A stretch of DNA of 42,015 nt from a virus, in IMG/VR virus record IMGVR_UViG_3300014720_000062, positions 1 to 42,015 of that record; one strand, written 5' to 3'. The notes beneath the pieces were generated by a model, which was not told the DNA's origin, did no database searches, and saw only the letters and a program-made list of their open reading frames with translations. The position numbers and the translations under genes are program-made. This document shows, piece by piece, positions 1 to 8,230 of the stretch. Every line of letters begins with the position of its first letter. The stretch's first letter is position 1.

Positions 1-91
1 TCACGTCCAAAGGGACGCCCAACCCAGCCGACAGGCGGATGAAGGCGCCGAGATTCTGGGGGATGTCGGGTTCGAACAGGGCCAGGCGCAT
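1..91 (-). CDS. trmL: tRNA (cytidine(34)-2'-O)-methyltransferase TrmL, N-terminal part
   Basis: Thirty codons are visible before the window edge; the 3' part lies outside. The start MRLALFEPDIPQN followed by GAFIRLSAGLGVPLDV matches the opening of the SPOUT-class TrmL/CspR family, which methylates the ribose of the wobble base in tRNA-Leu. This is host chromosome, not phage. The prophage begins 32 bp upstream of the ATG, so the gene has lost its original upstream region beyond that point. The family call rests on the well-conserved N-terminus only. Confidence 0.85.
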   Translation of the reverse strand, partial: MRLALFEPDIPQNLGAFIRLSAGLGVPLDV

Positions 92-118
92 GGTCTTTTC
101 TACCCCGGTCCGCGACGC

Positions 119-123
119 GGAAG
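119..123. repeat. Target site duplication GGAAG, left copy
   Basis: GGAAG sits directly outside the TGTAG terminus of the prophage and is repeated directly outside the other terminus at 41893..41897. Mu-type transposition makes 5-bp duplications. Confidence 0.9.
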
Positions 124-152
124 TGTAGGGAAACAGAGGGTTTGGCGGCACC
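124..152 (-). repeat. Left terminus with transposase-binding site L1
   Basis: The terminal 29 bp share the first 5 bp (TGTAG) and the last 13 bp (GTTTGGCGGCACC) with the inverted right terminus; the 11 bp between differ. The 16-mer at 137..152 matches the right-end consensus at 14 of 16 positions. It is the counterpart of the outermost MuA-binding site. Confidence 0.85.
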
Positions 153-456
153 GGGAGGCGGGACATGGCGGGCCGAAACCGGGACGAAAGCGGGATGAAA
201 ATGCGGCCAGCCGGGCTTTTCGGCGCCTCGATGCGGCCCGCGGGCAGCCGGCGGCCGACTCATTAAGTGTGGCGGCACCCGGCCGATCGGCGCCCAGGCG
301 GCACAGTTCGGCCCCGGAGGCCCTGATCGGCCCATTTCGCCGACAAGCCGTTCGAAACAAGGACTTAGCCGGCCGTCGCCGCCACGCCGACCGCCCCGAA
401 GTGCCGCCGTGGCCCGACACAGAAGCACAGTTGACACAGAAGCGGGCGCGAGAGCC
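153..456. other. Left-end non-coding region
   Basis: No convincing gene lies between L1 and the end of the nuclease gene. Apart from L2 and the weak third box, a TTGACA hexamer on the plus strand (431..436) is present but has no good -10 partner or downstream gene on that strand, so I do not call a promoter. The open frames here look like GC-rich noise. Confidence 0.6.
264..279 (-). repeat. Second left-end transposase-binding site L2
   Basis: TAAGTGTGGCGGCACC matches the right-end box (reverse complement AAAGTTTGGCGGCACC) at 14 of 16 positions, in the same orientation as L1 and 127 bp further in. A weaker partial copy (AGGCGGCAC, 296..304) follows and may be a third site. Wide spacing on the left and tight spacing on the right also occur in Mu. 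Confidence 0.75.
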
Positions 457-885
457 CTAAAGTGCCCGTCCCGCCGGCGATTTCCGCTCGCCGCACCAGT
501 CTGGCCGGTAGCCCAGCGGGTAGGCCTCGGCGAGCCCGTTCCAGCGCAGCAAATCACCCAAATCGACCCCGTCGATGGTGACCCGGGCGATCTGCCGCCG
601 GTAGTGGTCGCGCTGCCCGGTCGGGAACACGGCGACCTCCCGGCTGGCGACCTGGGCGCGCACCCAATCGGCCGCCTCGGCGCCCAGCTTCGCCTCCCGC
701 CGGCAGCGCGCCCGCGACCCGGTCTCGGGCGTGTCGGCGCGGTCCAGTCGAACGCGGGTCGAAACCCCTTCGAGGAGCACGTCGAACGTGTCGCCGTCGA
801 CCACCCGGACGAGCGGCCCGGCGTCCTGGGCGACGGCAGCGGCCGGCACCAAGGCGGCGACCAGGGCAAGGGCTGCGAGGCGCAT
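457..885 (-). CDS. Secreted staphylococcal-nuclease-like (SNase) protein
   Basis: A 142-residue protein with a typical Sec signal peptide (residues 1-20, cleavage after AVAQ), then an SNase/TNase OB-fold domain. Family motifs are present: VVDGDTF near 28-34, R46 in VRLDRADTPE with the Glu at 54, and an Arg pair at 96-97 in DHYRRQ, which fit the Arg/Glu/Arg catalytic set of thermonuclease. It should cleave DNA or RNA outside the cytoplasm. It is the last gene before the left end, separated from gpF by 163 bp with a possible hairpin, so it may be its own unit. It is not part of the standard Mu gene set and looks like cargo. Confidence 0.85.
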   Translation of the reverse strand: MRLAALALVAALVPAAAVAQDAGPLVRVVDGDTFDVLLEGVSTRVRLDRADTPETGSRARCRREAKLGAEAADWVRAQVASREVAVFPTGQRDHYRRQIARVTIDGVDLGDLLRWNGLAEAYPLGYRPDWCGERKSPAGRAL

Positions 886-1015
886 GCCGACACCCTGCCG
901 GCCGACCGTGGCGGTTGAAGGGCGGACTCGCCGGCCTTACATTCGGGGCGGCGGATGCGATACCGGCGACGAGCCCTGCATCCGGTAGGCTGGCCGGCAA
1001 CGGCTTGACCGATTT

Positions 1016-1038
1016 GTGGGGGGATCTGCAGGCCCCAC
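1016..1038 (-). terminator. Hairpin after gpF, possible terminator
   Basis: GTGGGG at 1016..1021 pairs with CCCCAC at 1033..1038, just past the end of the gpF gene in the direction of transcription. No U-run follows, so intrinsic termination is uncertain. The rest of 886..1048 holds only the leader of the nuclease gene; no clear promoter was found. Confidence 0.35.
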
Positions 1039-1048
1039 TGTCCGCCCC

Positions 1049-2269
1049 TCACTCCACCACCCCCGCGCGAACGACCGGCAGCTCCCGGGCCACCTCGAGC
1101 TGGCGTCCGCGGACGCGGTGGAACGTCGTCATGAACAGCGCCTCGCCCGAGCCCGTCCGCTTCACCGTCGCGCGATAGACGCGTGGCGTGCCGCGGGCAT
1201 CGCGCAGCAGCCCGAAGAGCTGGATCACGCCCGGCTCCTCGTCCTTCACCACCAGGCCGGCGCGGAACAGCTCGGGCAACTGCCGATACTCCTCGAGCGT
1301 GATCTCCGGGTGCCGCGCCGCCTGCTTCGCCATCGTGTCGCTCGACAGGTCGACCCGCCGCACCGTCACGTCCAGCGCTTCGGCGATCGCGTCGTCCACC
1401 CAGCCGACCGGCGCCGCGCCCTTGATGCGCGCCCCGACCAGGTCGTCGAAGTTCTGCGACTGCACGGCGAGCCGCGCCGCCTCCTCGCCGAACGCCGCGC
1501 CCTTGTATCGCGCGGGATCGGGGAAATAGGCGCCATCGCCGGGATTGTAGGCGAAGCTCGGATCGACGCCGGCCGGCACCTGGCTGCGCTCGCCGGTGCG
1601 CCGGTTGACGAAGATGCGCGGCGGCCCGTCGTCGGGCGGCTCGTCCCACACCTTCCAGCCGCGCCGCTTCAGCATGCCCTCGGTCATCTGAAGCACGTGG
1701 CAGCCGCAATTCCAGTCGGAGGGCGGGAAGTGCGTCTTCCACCACGGATGGTCGACCGGCAGGCACACCGGCAGTCCGCCGTCGAGGCCGCCCCACTTGC
1801 GATGCAGCGGCCGGTTCCGCTCGCCCTTGTCTGTTGCCCGATAGACCAGGTACGGCAGCGCCTCCTTGGTGCGCTGGATGCGCGTCCACTGCCCGGCGGC
1901 GTAAGCCGTCCGCATGTTGGTGTTGAAGATCGTTCGAAGCCGCTTCGACGTCGTGAGATCGACCGTCTTGACCTCGCCGGTGGCGTCGTCGCTGACCTCC
2001 TTCGGCTCCCACCACCCTTTGGCCGACAGCCGCCGCTTCATCTCCTTCCGGAAGTCGGCGAGCGTCGTGCCCTTCTCCAGGCCCTCGGCGACGGCCGCCC
2101 TGATGTCCTCCAGCACGTCGAGCCGAGCCACGCCCGCCACCGTGAATGCCTCGCTGTGGGCGCGGTGCATCATGTCGAGGTAGCTGAAGCTGGTGCGGTA
2201 GCCCTTCTGCCGGAAGAAGGCGATGGCCTCTTCCGGCGGCAGGGCCTTGAACTCGACGGCGACGGCCAT
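1049..2269 (-). CDS. Mu gpF-like head morphogenesis protein
   Basis: At 406 residues this is close to Mu gpF, a minor head protein needed for head assembly. The N-terminus (PPEEAIAFFRQKG) and the central FNTNMRTAYAAGQW block are typical of the phage Mu F/SPP1 gp7 family, as is the later PSDWNCGCHV segment. The ATG directly follows the TAG of the portal gene, so the two are probably co-translated. Order terminase-portal-gpF is as in Mu, but on the minus strand. Confidence 0.88.
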   Translation of the reverse strand: MAVAVEFKALPPEEAIAFFRQKGYRTSFSYLDMMHRAHSEAFTVAGVARLDVLEDIRAAVAEGLEKGTTLADFRKEMKRRLSAKGWWEPKEVSDDATGEVKTVDLTTSKRLRTIFNTNMRTAYAAGQWTRIQRTKEALPYLVYRATDKGERNRPLHRKWGGLDGGLPVCLPVDHPWWKTHFPPSDWNCGCHVLQMTEGMLKRRGWKVWDEPPDDGPPRIFVNRRTGERSQVPAGVDPSFAYNPGDGAYFPDPARYKGAAFGEEAARLAVQSQNFDDLVGARIKGAAPVGWVDDAIAEALDVTVRRVDLSSDTMAKQAARHPEITLEEYRQLPELFRAGLVVKDEEPGVIQLFGLLRDARGTPRVYRATVKRTGSGEALFMTTFHRVRGRQLEVARELPVVRAGVVE

Positions 2270-3910
2270 CTACCGGTCCCGCAGCGGCGCGCCCAGCTCG
2301 CCCGCCAGCCGCGCGTTGAACATCGCGCGCGCCAGCGTCTCCACCAGCTTCTGCCCGGCCGGCTGCCGGGCCATGCCCTCCAGCCGCGCCAGCAGCTCCT
2401 CCAGCGACGTGCTCTCGTCGATCGCCGCCTCGATCGCGCGCCGCATGTCCTCGATCAGCGCGACGTCGCCCAGCTCGTCGGCCAGCCTGTCGATCGCGTC
2501 GGGCGCCGCCGGAGGGGCCGGCTCGGCGCTGAGCTTCGCCCTTCGGCCAGGGGCGCGGGCGGATGGACCGCCGCCGCCGTCGTCAGGAGCGACAGCCCGA
2601 GGCTCCTCCTCCGGCGACGGCGGCCCGCCGGGTTCTTCGCCCGGCTCTGGACGCGCCGGCGGCTTCAGCAGCACGACGTCGCGACCCTTGGCGGGCTCGG
2701 TGAGCCCGAGCAGCGGATAGACCTGGCTGGCTTCGACCGGCAGGCCGAGCCGCACGAACTCCGGGATCGACTTCAGCAGCAGCTCGACGTTCTTCTGCTC
2801 GCCGAGCCCGATCTTGATCTGCGGATAGCCGTCCTGCGGGCCGTGATTGAGGTCGATCGCCGGCCGCACCAGGTCGCGGTTCAGCGTCATCGACAGCATC
2901 AGCCCGTCGTAGAGCGCGATCGCGTCGCGCACGCCCTCGTGCACGCGGCCGACCGCATAGCCGCCCTTGCTGGCGTCCGTCGTGCCGGTCTGGCCGAGCA
3001 CGAGCTTGGAAAGCTGCTCGTCGAAATAAATCGCGTTCTCCTTGAACGCCGCCCCGCCGCCCTGGCCGCCGTCGGCCGCGGTGAACTCGATCGTCATGCC
3101 CTCGGGCACGATCGCGGCCGCGTCGCGGCCGATGTTGCGCAACGCCGCCAGGAGCTGCGACTTCTCGGTCCGCGTGGCGCCCATCGGGAACTTGCCGACC
3201 CGGATCGGCAGCCCGTAGCGGTCGAGGAAGATCTGCCAGCTCTTGATCGAGAAGTTCTTGAACATCCACGCCCACACGGCGGCGCGGCCGAGCCCGTCGC
3301 GGATCGGGATGCCCGAATTGAGCCGCGCGCGGTGCACGATCCAGCCGAACGGCTTCAGCGGCTGCGGCTGGCCCTGCTCGTCGAGCAGCAACGGCGTCTC
3401 GAGGTCGCTGCGGTCGTAGCGGAAGAAGCCCGGCTCGCGGCGCTTGATCGCCTTCGGCATCCACTGGCTGGCGCTCGTGTCCCAGATCAGCTCGCCGAAC
3501 GCCATGCCCTTGTCGAGTGCGTCGCCCAGCTCGAAGCGGGCGTGCGTGAAGTCCGGCATCTGCACGATGCGGCGGATGAAGTCGGCCTGGTCGACGTGCG
3601 CCGCCTTGTCTGAATACGGGTCGACGGTGATCGGCAATTGCGCCAGCGCCGCCCGGCGCTGCGAGAGCACGCCGCGATAGTGCCACTCGCGCTCGGCGAC
3701 GTCGGCCAGCAGCGCGTAGTAGCGCGACGGGTCGGTGCCCTCGCTGTCGCGCAGGATGGCGGCCAGCCCGTCGGGCGACAGGCCCCACGACGGATGCTCC
3801 GGCATCGGTTGGCGCACGCCGGTGACGGTCGGCCCGCCCTCCTCCTCGGTGAGCCGCGCGAGATCGACCAGCTCGCCGCGATGGTCGCGATGGATGATCC
3901 TCGGAGCCAT
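2270..3910 (-). CDS. Portal protein, Mu gp29-like (DUF935)
   Basis: A 546-residue member of the DUF935/Mu gp29 family. It forms the dodecameric ring at the capsid vertex through which DNA enters and leaves. The DUF935 core extends to about residue 430 and includes the run LDRYGLPIRVGKFP. A Pro/Glu/Gly-rich linker (about 430-470) joins it to a C-terminal helical segment, so it is somewhat longer than Mu gp29. It lies between TerL (6 bp upstream) and gpF (immediately downstream). Confidence 0.9.
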   Translation of the reverse strand: MAPRIIHRDHRGELVDLARLTEEEGGPTVTGVRQPMPEHPSWGLSPDGLAAILRDSEGTDPSRYYALLADVAEREWHYRGVLSQRRAALAQLPITVDPYSDKAAHVDQADFIRRIVQMPDFTHARFELGDALDKGMAFGELIWDTSASQWMPKAIKRREPGFFRYDRSDLETPLLLDEQGQPQPLKPFGWIVHRARLNSGIPIRDGLGRAAVWAWMFKNFSIKSWQIFLDRYGLPIRVGKFPMGATRTEKSQLLAALRNIGRDAAAIVPEGMTIEFTAADGGQGGGAAFKENAIYFDEQLSKLVLGQTGTTDASKGGYAVGRVHEGVRDAIALYDGLMLSMTLNRDLVRPAIDLNHGPQDGYPQIKIGLGEQKNVELLLKSIPEFVRLGLPVEASQVYPLLGLTEPAKGRDVVLLKPPARPEPGEEPGGPPSPEEEPRAVAPDDGGGGPSARAPGRRAKLSAEPAPPAAPDAIDRLADELGDVALIEDMRRAIEAAIDESTSLEELLARLEGMARQPAGQKLVETLARAMFNARLAGELGAPLRDR

Positions 3911-3916
3911 GTCACC

Positions 3917-5650
3917 TCACCACGTCGCGCGCCGGTCGGCGGCGCGGTCTTCGTCGTCGTCGTCGAGATCGTCGGCGCGCATGCGCATCCGCGAGCGCCC
4001 GCCCTGCGCCGGCGGCTCGTAGACGTCGCCGGCGCTGCCGCGCACCGCCTCGTAGCCCTCGGTCGTGAACGGCTCGGCGCGCGAGGCGGCATAGGCCAGC
4101 ACGGCGGCGATGGCGCTGTCGCCGTGGCGCTGGCCGCGCTTCTCGCCGCGATCGGGATTGCGGTCGCCCTCGGGCACGCGCGGCACGCCGTTCACCAGCT
4201 TGACCAGGCGGAAGTCGCCCATGATGTCGCGATCGTTCGGCAGGTCGGCGGTGCGGTCGTCGATCGCCGCCTTGAGGCGCGGGAAGTTGTCGATGTACCA
4301 GTCGGCCGACAGCTTCACCGCCTCGACGCGCGCGACGCCGAACCGCTGTTGCATGCGCTCGGCGAGATAGGCGCCGTTGCCGGTGGCGTCGAGCTTCATC
4401 GCCTGGAAGCGCGGCACGCCTTGCGCCAGCGCCGCGGCCACCGTCTCCTGCTCGGTGAAGGGCACGTTGCGCAGCTCGACCACGAGGCCGGTGCGTCGCC
4501 GGTTGTTGCGCGCCGTCTGGAAGACCCACAGGACGGTCAGGTCGCCCGACCGCGCGAAGTCGACGCCGATCGCGCTCGGATCGTCCGGTGCCAGCGCCTT
4601 CAGCGCCAGCGAGAGGTCGACGGAGCTCCACAGCAGGGCCGCCGATCGGCGTGCCTCGTCCGACAGCCGAGCGAAGGCATCCTCCGCCCGCCAGCGCACG
4701 ATCGGCACGCCCTCACGGGCCGCCTGCTCGAGCGCCGCCAGCGTGAAGTAGGCGCCGCCGCCTTCCGACGGGATGCAGAACAGCTCCTCCGGGTCGTTCG
4801 GCGCATAGTTGGCGATCAGCGCCTCGCGCCACTTGGCCTGCCCGGCCTTCGTCCACGCCTCGCCCTTGGACGTGCAGATGCGCTTGAACAGGCCGTCCTT
4901 CAGCGCATCGTCGAGCGTGATCGTGTGCAGCGCGTAGGGCTTGCGGCCGCCCCTGATGTCCTGCACCAGCTCGTTGAAGGCGTTGGCTGTGCCGAAGTGC
5001 GTCGAGATGATGCGCACCTTGCCGCCCCACATCAGGAGCGCCATGGCCGCCTTTATCATCCCAGGCAGGTCGTCGTGGAACGCGGCCTCGTCCAGGATCA
5101 CGACGCCCTGCATGCCGCGCAGCGAGCGCGGACGGCTCGGCAGGGCGATGATGGAGTAGCCCGAGGCGAAGGTGATGCGGAACGCCTTGATCTCGCGCGT
5201 CTCGCCATCGAGGCCGATGTCGGGGAACAGGAACTCGCCCGAGGCGGCGGCCATGACGGCCTGCTGCAGGTGCTTCGCCCACATGGCGCAGGCGGCGATG
5301 AACTCGCGCGCCATCTCGAAATTGTAGCCGATGTAGAAGCAGTTCATGCCGCCGGCCGACTTCTCGGCGCCCGCGATCATCACGTCGTCGAACGCCTCGG
5401 CCCAGGTGAGGCCGATGCGGCGGCTCTTCTCCGCGACCTTCACGTCGGCCGTGTCGGCGACCCAGCGGCCCTGGTAGCCCAGCAGGATCGGCAAGCCGTC
5501 GTCCTGTGACGGCGCATCCGGGACATCGAACGGCATCACGGCCACGATCGGCGCTGCAATCATGTCGCGCTGGCGGGCAGCATCCTCCGGCGGCAGCGAG
5601 ATCGGCTGGACAGCGGTTCGAACCGCTTTCGAAGAGGGCCGCCGCGCCAT
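3917..5650 (-). CDS. Terminase large subunit, Mu gp28-like
   Basis: A 577-residue DNA-packaging motor. The ATPase part shows the Mu-type Walker A variant AEKSRRIGLTW (about 73-83) and Walker B VVILDEAA (183-190, acidic pair 187-188). The C-terminal RNase H-like nuclease has acidic motifs in IGVDFARSGD, LDATGNG and HGDSA. It should package by headful, cutting in flanking host DNA as Mu does. A perfect 16-bp palindrome AGCGGTTCGAACCGCT lies inside its 5' coding end at 5612..5627; I cannot assign it a role. Confidence 0.92.
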   Translation of the reverse strand: MARRPSSKAVRTAVQPISLPPEDAARQRDMIAAPIVAVMPFDVPDAPSQDDGLPILLGYQGRWVADTADVKVAEKSRRIGLTWAEAFDDVMIAGAEKSAGGMNCFYIGYNFEMAREFIAACAMWAKHLQQAVMAAASGEFLFPDIGLDGETREIKAFRITFASGYSIIALPSRPRSLRGMQGVVILDEAAFHDDLPGMIKAAMALLMWGGKVRIISTHFGTANAFNELVQDIRGGRKPYALHTITLDDALKDGLFKRICTSKGEAWTKAGQAKWREALIANYAPNDPEELFCIPSEGGGAYFTLAALEQAAREGVPIVRWRAEDAFARLSDEARRSAALLWSSVDLSLALKALAPDDPSAIGVDFARSGDLTVLWVFQTARNNRRRTGLVVELRNVPFTEQETVAAALAQGVPRFQAMKLDATGNGAYLAERMQQRFGVARVEAVKLSADWYIDNFPRLKAAIDDRTADLPNDRDIMGDFRLVKLVNGVPRVPEGDRNPDRGEKRGQRHGDSAIAAVLAYAASRAEPFTTEGYEAVRGSAGDVYEPPAQGGRSRMRMRADDLDDDDEDRAADRRATW

Positions 5651-5651
5651 G

Positions 5652-6191
5652 TCAGGCGGCCGTGCCGAGAACGGCGGCTCGCAGCTTCGCCACGGTGTCG
5701 GCCGTCATGCCGGCCGACTTCGCGACCTTCGCGGCCTCATCGGCCGCCTTGGTCGCCGTCTCCTTCCTGATCTTCAGCACGCGGTCGGCGTTGATCTTCT
5801 GCGCCGAGGCGATGTCCTTCAGGGCTCCCGCCAGGAACATGACCTCGCGTGGGCCGGGGCCTTCCTTGTCGGTCGGGTCGGCATCGGCCATCTGCTGCGC
5901 CTGCCAGAACGCGACCATGTGGAGCACTTGCGCGACAAGCTGGCCGACGTCGCCATCCGGCTCGTTCTCGAGCTTGTCGGCCCACACCTTGGCGATCTCG
6001 CGGGTTTCCTTGAGCTTCGCCATGTTCGCGCGCGTCTTGTAGGTGTAGCGGCCGACCGCCGATCGGGAGACATCGCCGCCGATCGCCTGCAGGGCCTCGA
6101 GGATTTCGTCGATCGTGCCGCCACGCCGGATCGCCTCGTCGGCCGCCTCCTTCAGGCGCGGATCCATCTCGATCGAGCTGCGTGGGGCCAT
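5652..6191 (-). CDS. Terminase small subunit, Mu gp27-like (DUF3486)
   Basis: A 179-residue DUF3486 protein. The N-terminus (MAPRSSIEMDPRLKEAADEAIRRGGTI in part) leads into a helix-turn-helix around GGDVSRSAVGRYTYK, typical of small terminases that recognise the packaging start. The rest is helical and probably makes the ring. It is followed directly by TerL. Confidence 0.87.
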   Translation of the reverse strand: MAPRSSIEMDPRLKEAADEAIRRGGTIDEILEALQAIGGDVSRSAVGRYTYKTRANMAKLKETREIAKVWADKLENEPDGDVGQLVAQVLHMVAFWQAQQMADADPTDKEGPGPREVMFLAGALKDIASAQKINADRVLKIRKETATKAADEAAKVAKSAGMTADTVAKLRAAVLGTAA

Positions 6192-6192
6192 G

Positions 6193-6492
6193 TCAGCCGC
6201 GCGGTGACGGCTTGGCGACGCCGGGATCGCTGCGACGGCCCGCCGCCACCTCGCCGCCGGCCTCGGTGAGCGTCACGACGGTCGCGCTGGACACCTGCTT
6301 CAGCTTCACGAAGCCCTGCTCGGCGAGCCACGCCAGCTCGCTCCGCACCTGGTCGCGCGTCGAGACCAGGCCGAACTCGTTCACCACCATGTGGAGGTAG
6401 CTGTCGTTCGAGGTGTAGGCCGCCGCCTCCGTGAGGGCGAGCAGGATGGAGAGCCGGCGGTGTCGGCTGTTGTGCTCCTGGTACGCGCTCAC
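6193..6492 (-). CDS. Mu gp26-position protein with winged-helix fold
   Basis: A 99-residue protein. Its start (QEHNSRHRRLSILLALTEA) and the segment LVSTRDQVRSELAWLAEQGFVKLKQ followed by a beta wing (ATVVTLTEAGGEVAAG) look like a winged-helix DNA-binding domain. It takes the position of Mu gp26, between the gp25 and gp27 homologues, and overlaps the preceding gene by 4 bp. Its role is unknown; it could help DNA recognition in packaging or regulation. Confidence 0.75.
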   Translation of the reverse strand: MSAYQEHNSRHRRLSILLALTEAAAYTSNDSYLHMVVNEFGLVSTRDQVRSELAWLAEQGFVKLKQVSSATVVTLTEAGGEVAAGRRSDPGVAKPSPRG

Positions 6493-6812
6493 TTGTGGTT
6501 CCTCAGGAAGTCGTCCATCCGCTGGACAGTCGCGCGCAGCATGCGGACCTCTGTCGCCACCTCGGTCTGCGACTTGTCGATATTGGCGAGGTCCTCGCGC
6601 AGATCGTTGGTGACGTCGTAGCCGGGGAAGCCCTTCAGCCGCTCGTCCAGCACGTCGAGCCGGTTGTGCGCCTTCTGGGCGTGGGAGTGAGCCGCGCCGG
6701 CGTCCTTCTTGCTGGCGAAGGTGCTGCGCATCACCAGCATCAGGACCAGGACGCCTACCTGGGCGACCATGAAGACGAGCTGGCCGAGCTTGACCGCCGT
6801 TTCGAGATCCAT
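6489..6812 (-). CDS. Mu gp25-like membrane protein (DUF2730)
   Basis: A 107-residue protein with one N-terminal membrane helix (about 10-28, LGQLVFMVAQVGVLVLMLVM) followed by a long coiled-coil region. Length and topology match the DUF2730 family found between lysis and terminase genes of Mu-like phages. The function is unknown; the position suggests a lysis accessory or spanin-like role, which is inference only. Confidence 0.75.
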   Translation of the reverse strand: MDLETAVKLGQLVFMVAQVGVLVLMLVMRSTFASKKDAGAAHSHAQKAHNRLDVLDERLKGFPGYDVTNDLREDLANIDKSQTEVATEVRMLRATVQRMDDFLRNHK

Positions 6813-6817
6813 CGCCG

Positions 6818-7369
6818 TCAGCGTCCCGCCTTCGAGCCGCCGAGCTGCTGGGCCAGCATCGCGTTCTTGGCGTCGGAGCCGCGCGAGCTGCCGACCCAGT
6901 ACGACACCACGGCCGAGGCCATGCCCGACAGCGAGCCGAGCAGCATGAAGGCGATGTCCTTCTGCTCGGGCGGCACGGTGCGCGTGAACAGGAGCGCCAG
7001 CATGATGCCGAAACCCGCCAGCACGAGCAGGCTCACCACCACGGCGCCGTAGGCGATCGGCGACTTCGCCTCGGCCAGGCGCACCGTCTGGTCGCGGGCG
7101 CTCTGCACGTCATGCAGCAGCGCCAGCGTCTCCTCGCGCTCGCCGCGCCTTGCATCGGCCTCGGCCTGCAGGATCGCGACCTTGAACTGCAGCGCCGCAT
7201 TGGGGTCGCGCGCGATGGCGGCCTCGATCTCGTTCGGGTCTTCGGTGCCCAGCACATCGCGCGCGATGCTCGTCACCTTGGCGACGGCGCCGCCGGACTT
7301 GTCGCCCATGATCCAGGAGACGACGCTGGGCGCGGTGGCAAGCAGCAGGGGGATCAGCGGCAAGGCCAT
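6818..7369 (-). CDS. Holin, GTA 3TM type
   Basis: A 183-residue protein with a short hydrophobic N-terminus (LIPLLLATAPSVVSWIMG), an amphipathic middle rich in Glu/Arg, and two C-terminal membrane helices (about 105-128 and 140-160). This arrangement is that of the 3TM holin family first described in alphaproteobacterial gene transfer agents. It should perforate the inner membrane to release the endolysin, whose gene lies 3 bp upstream in the same operon. Confidence 0.82.
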   Translation of the reverse strand: MALPLIPLLLATAPSVVSWIMGDKSGGAVAKVTSIARDVLGTEDPNEIEAAIARDPNAALQFKVAILQAEADARRGEREETLALLHDVQSARDQTVRLAEAKSPIAYGAVVVSLLVLAGFGIMLALLFTRTVPPEQKDIAFMLLGSLSGMASAVVSYWVGSSRGSDAKNAMLAQQLGGSKAGR

Positions 7370-7372
7370 CGG

Positions 7373-7891
7373 TCAGCTCCTGGTCAGCGTGTCGAGGCGG
7401 TGCGCCCAGCCGGTCGCGAAGACCGCCTGGCTGTGATCGCCGCCGATCTGGCGCATCAGCGCGATCGCGCGCTGGTATTTGAGGCGCCAGTGCAGCGCCT
7501 CGACGTTCGCCACGGCGGCGAGCGCCGCTTTGGTCGCCGGGCCCATGACGCCGTCCGCCGTCGCGCCGATCGCCGCCTGCAGGGCGCGCGTCGGCGCGCG
7601 CGGACCGGCATGCACGGCCCAATCGAACATGAACTCCAGAAGCGGCCCGTCCTCGATCGCGTCGAGGCCGGGGGCCGTGAAGTACACCTGCTCGTAGATC
7701 CGTGCCGCCTCCTCGCGGCTGAGCTGTGCCACGTCGTCCCGGCTCATGGCCATGCCCCGCCAGTCCGACAGCGTGCCGATGGTGATGCCGAAGTTGGTGG
7801 CGCCGCCGCGATCGGCTGGATGGTCGACGAAGCCGCCCTCGCGCTCGATCACGCGCTCGATCAGCATCGCCATGACGGCTCGGTTCGCCAA
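7373..7891 (-). CDS. Endolysin, GH108 N-acetylmuramidase family
   Basis: A 172-residue protein with the GH108 signature EREGGFVDHPADRGGATNFGI (residues 16-36 in overlapping pieces), where the Glu of EGG (residue 18) is the expected catalytic acid, followed by a C-terminal peptidoglycan-binding region (ATADGVMGPATKAAL). It cuts the glycan strands of peptidoglycan at lysis. The start is probably the TTG at 7891, because GGAGG stands 5 bases before it; the next ATG at 7873 has no ribosome binding site. No export signal is present, so it depends on the holin. Confidence 0.85.
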   Translation of the reverse strand: MANRAVMAMLIERVIEREGGFVDHPADRGGATNFGITIGTLSDWRGMAMSRDDVAQLSREEAARIYEQVYFTAPGLDAIEDGPLLEFMFDWAVHAGPRAPTRALQAAIGATADGVMGPATKAALAAVANVEALHWRLKYQRAIALMRQIGGDHSQAVFATGWAHRLDTLTRS

Positions 7892-7892
7892 G

Positions 7893-8147
7893 TCAGCCTC
7901 CGCTCGTCGGCTTGAAGACGCAGCGCACGACGCCCTCGGGCGCCTCGCGGAACTTGAACGCCTGGTCGCGGCGGCAATCGGTCTCGCCGCAGCAATGCGC
8001 GCCGTCGCGGTCGACGTAGCGCTTGTTCGTCTCGATCCAGTGGGCCTCGCCGTGGGCCTGCGCCACGCGCGCGGCGACGATCATGGCGAGCCCGGCGGCG
8101 ACCAGGCCGAGACAGAGGATGAGCGAGGGAAGGTGTCGTGCTTGCAT
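7893..8147 (-). CDS. Small exported Cys-rich protein, first gene of the left late operon
   Basis: An 84-residue protein with a hydrophobic N-terminal helix (about 8-30), then a soluble part with HCCGETDCRRDQAF and a C-terminal Cys. The paired cysteines suggest a periplasmic disulfide-bonded domain. It lies about 22 bases after the predicted late transcription start and just before the endolysin, with GAGG before its ATG. Similar small proteins occur in alphaproteobacterial phages, but I know no function; a lysis role (spanin-like) is possible from position only. Confidence 0.7.
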   Translation of the reverse strand: MQARHLPSLILCLGLVAAGLAMIVAARVAQAHGEAHWIETNKRYVDRDGAHCCGETDCRRDQAFKFREAPEGVVRCVFKPTSGG

Positions 8148-8175
8148 TCGGGCCTCTGCAAGGTGAGGCTCGAAA

Positions 8176-8218
8176 GCTAGGGCGCCGTCAGCCGGGCTTC
8201 ACGAGGGAAGCCCTTCCC
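8176..8218 (-). promoter_or_regulatory. Left late promoter with Mor/C-type operator
   Basis: Read on the minus strand: dyad GGGAAG-GG-CTTCCC (8218..8205), 23 bp, then CCTAGC (8181..8176). The same arrangement with the same spacing occurs before the rightward late operon (21544..21586), and the shared block extends on both sides (ACCGC before, TCGTGAA after). If CCTAGC is the -10 box, the dyad is at about -49 to -36, the place used by Mor and C at Mu promoters, which also lack a good -35. No other copy was found in the window. Confidence 0.8.
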
Positions 8219-8230
8219 CGGCGGTTTGCT

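Noticed and set aside
1016-5509. Long open frames on the plus strand opposite gpF, portal and terminase
   Set aside because: They are Arg/His/Leu-rich antisense shadows produced by strong third-position GC bias; the minus-strand products are clear family members.
5612-5627. Perfect 16-bp palindrome AGCGGTTCGAACCGCT inside the TerL gene, and many TTCGAA sites over the window
   Set aside because: TTC GAA is a common codon pair and the sites are scattered without spacing; I see no evidence of a shared regulatory role.
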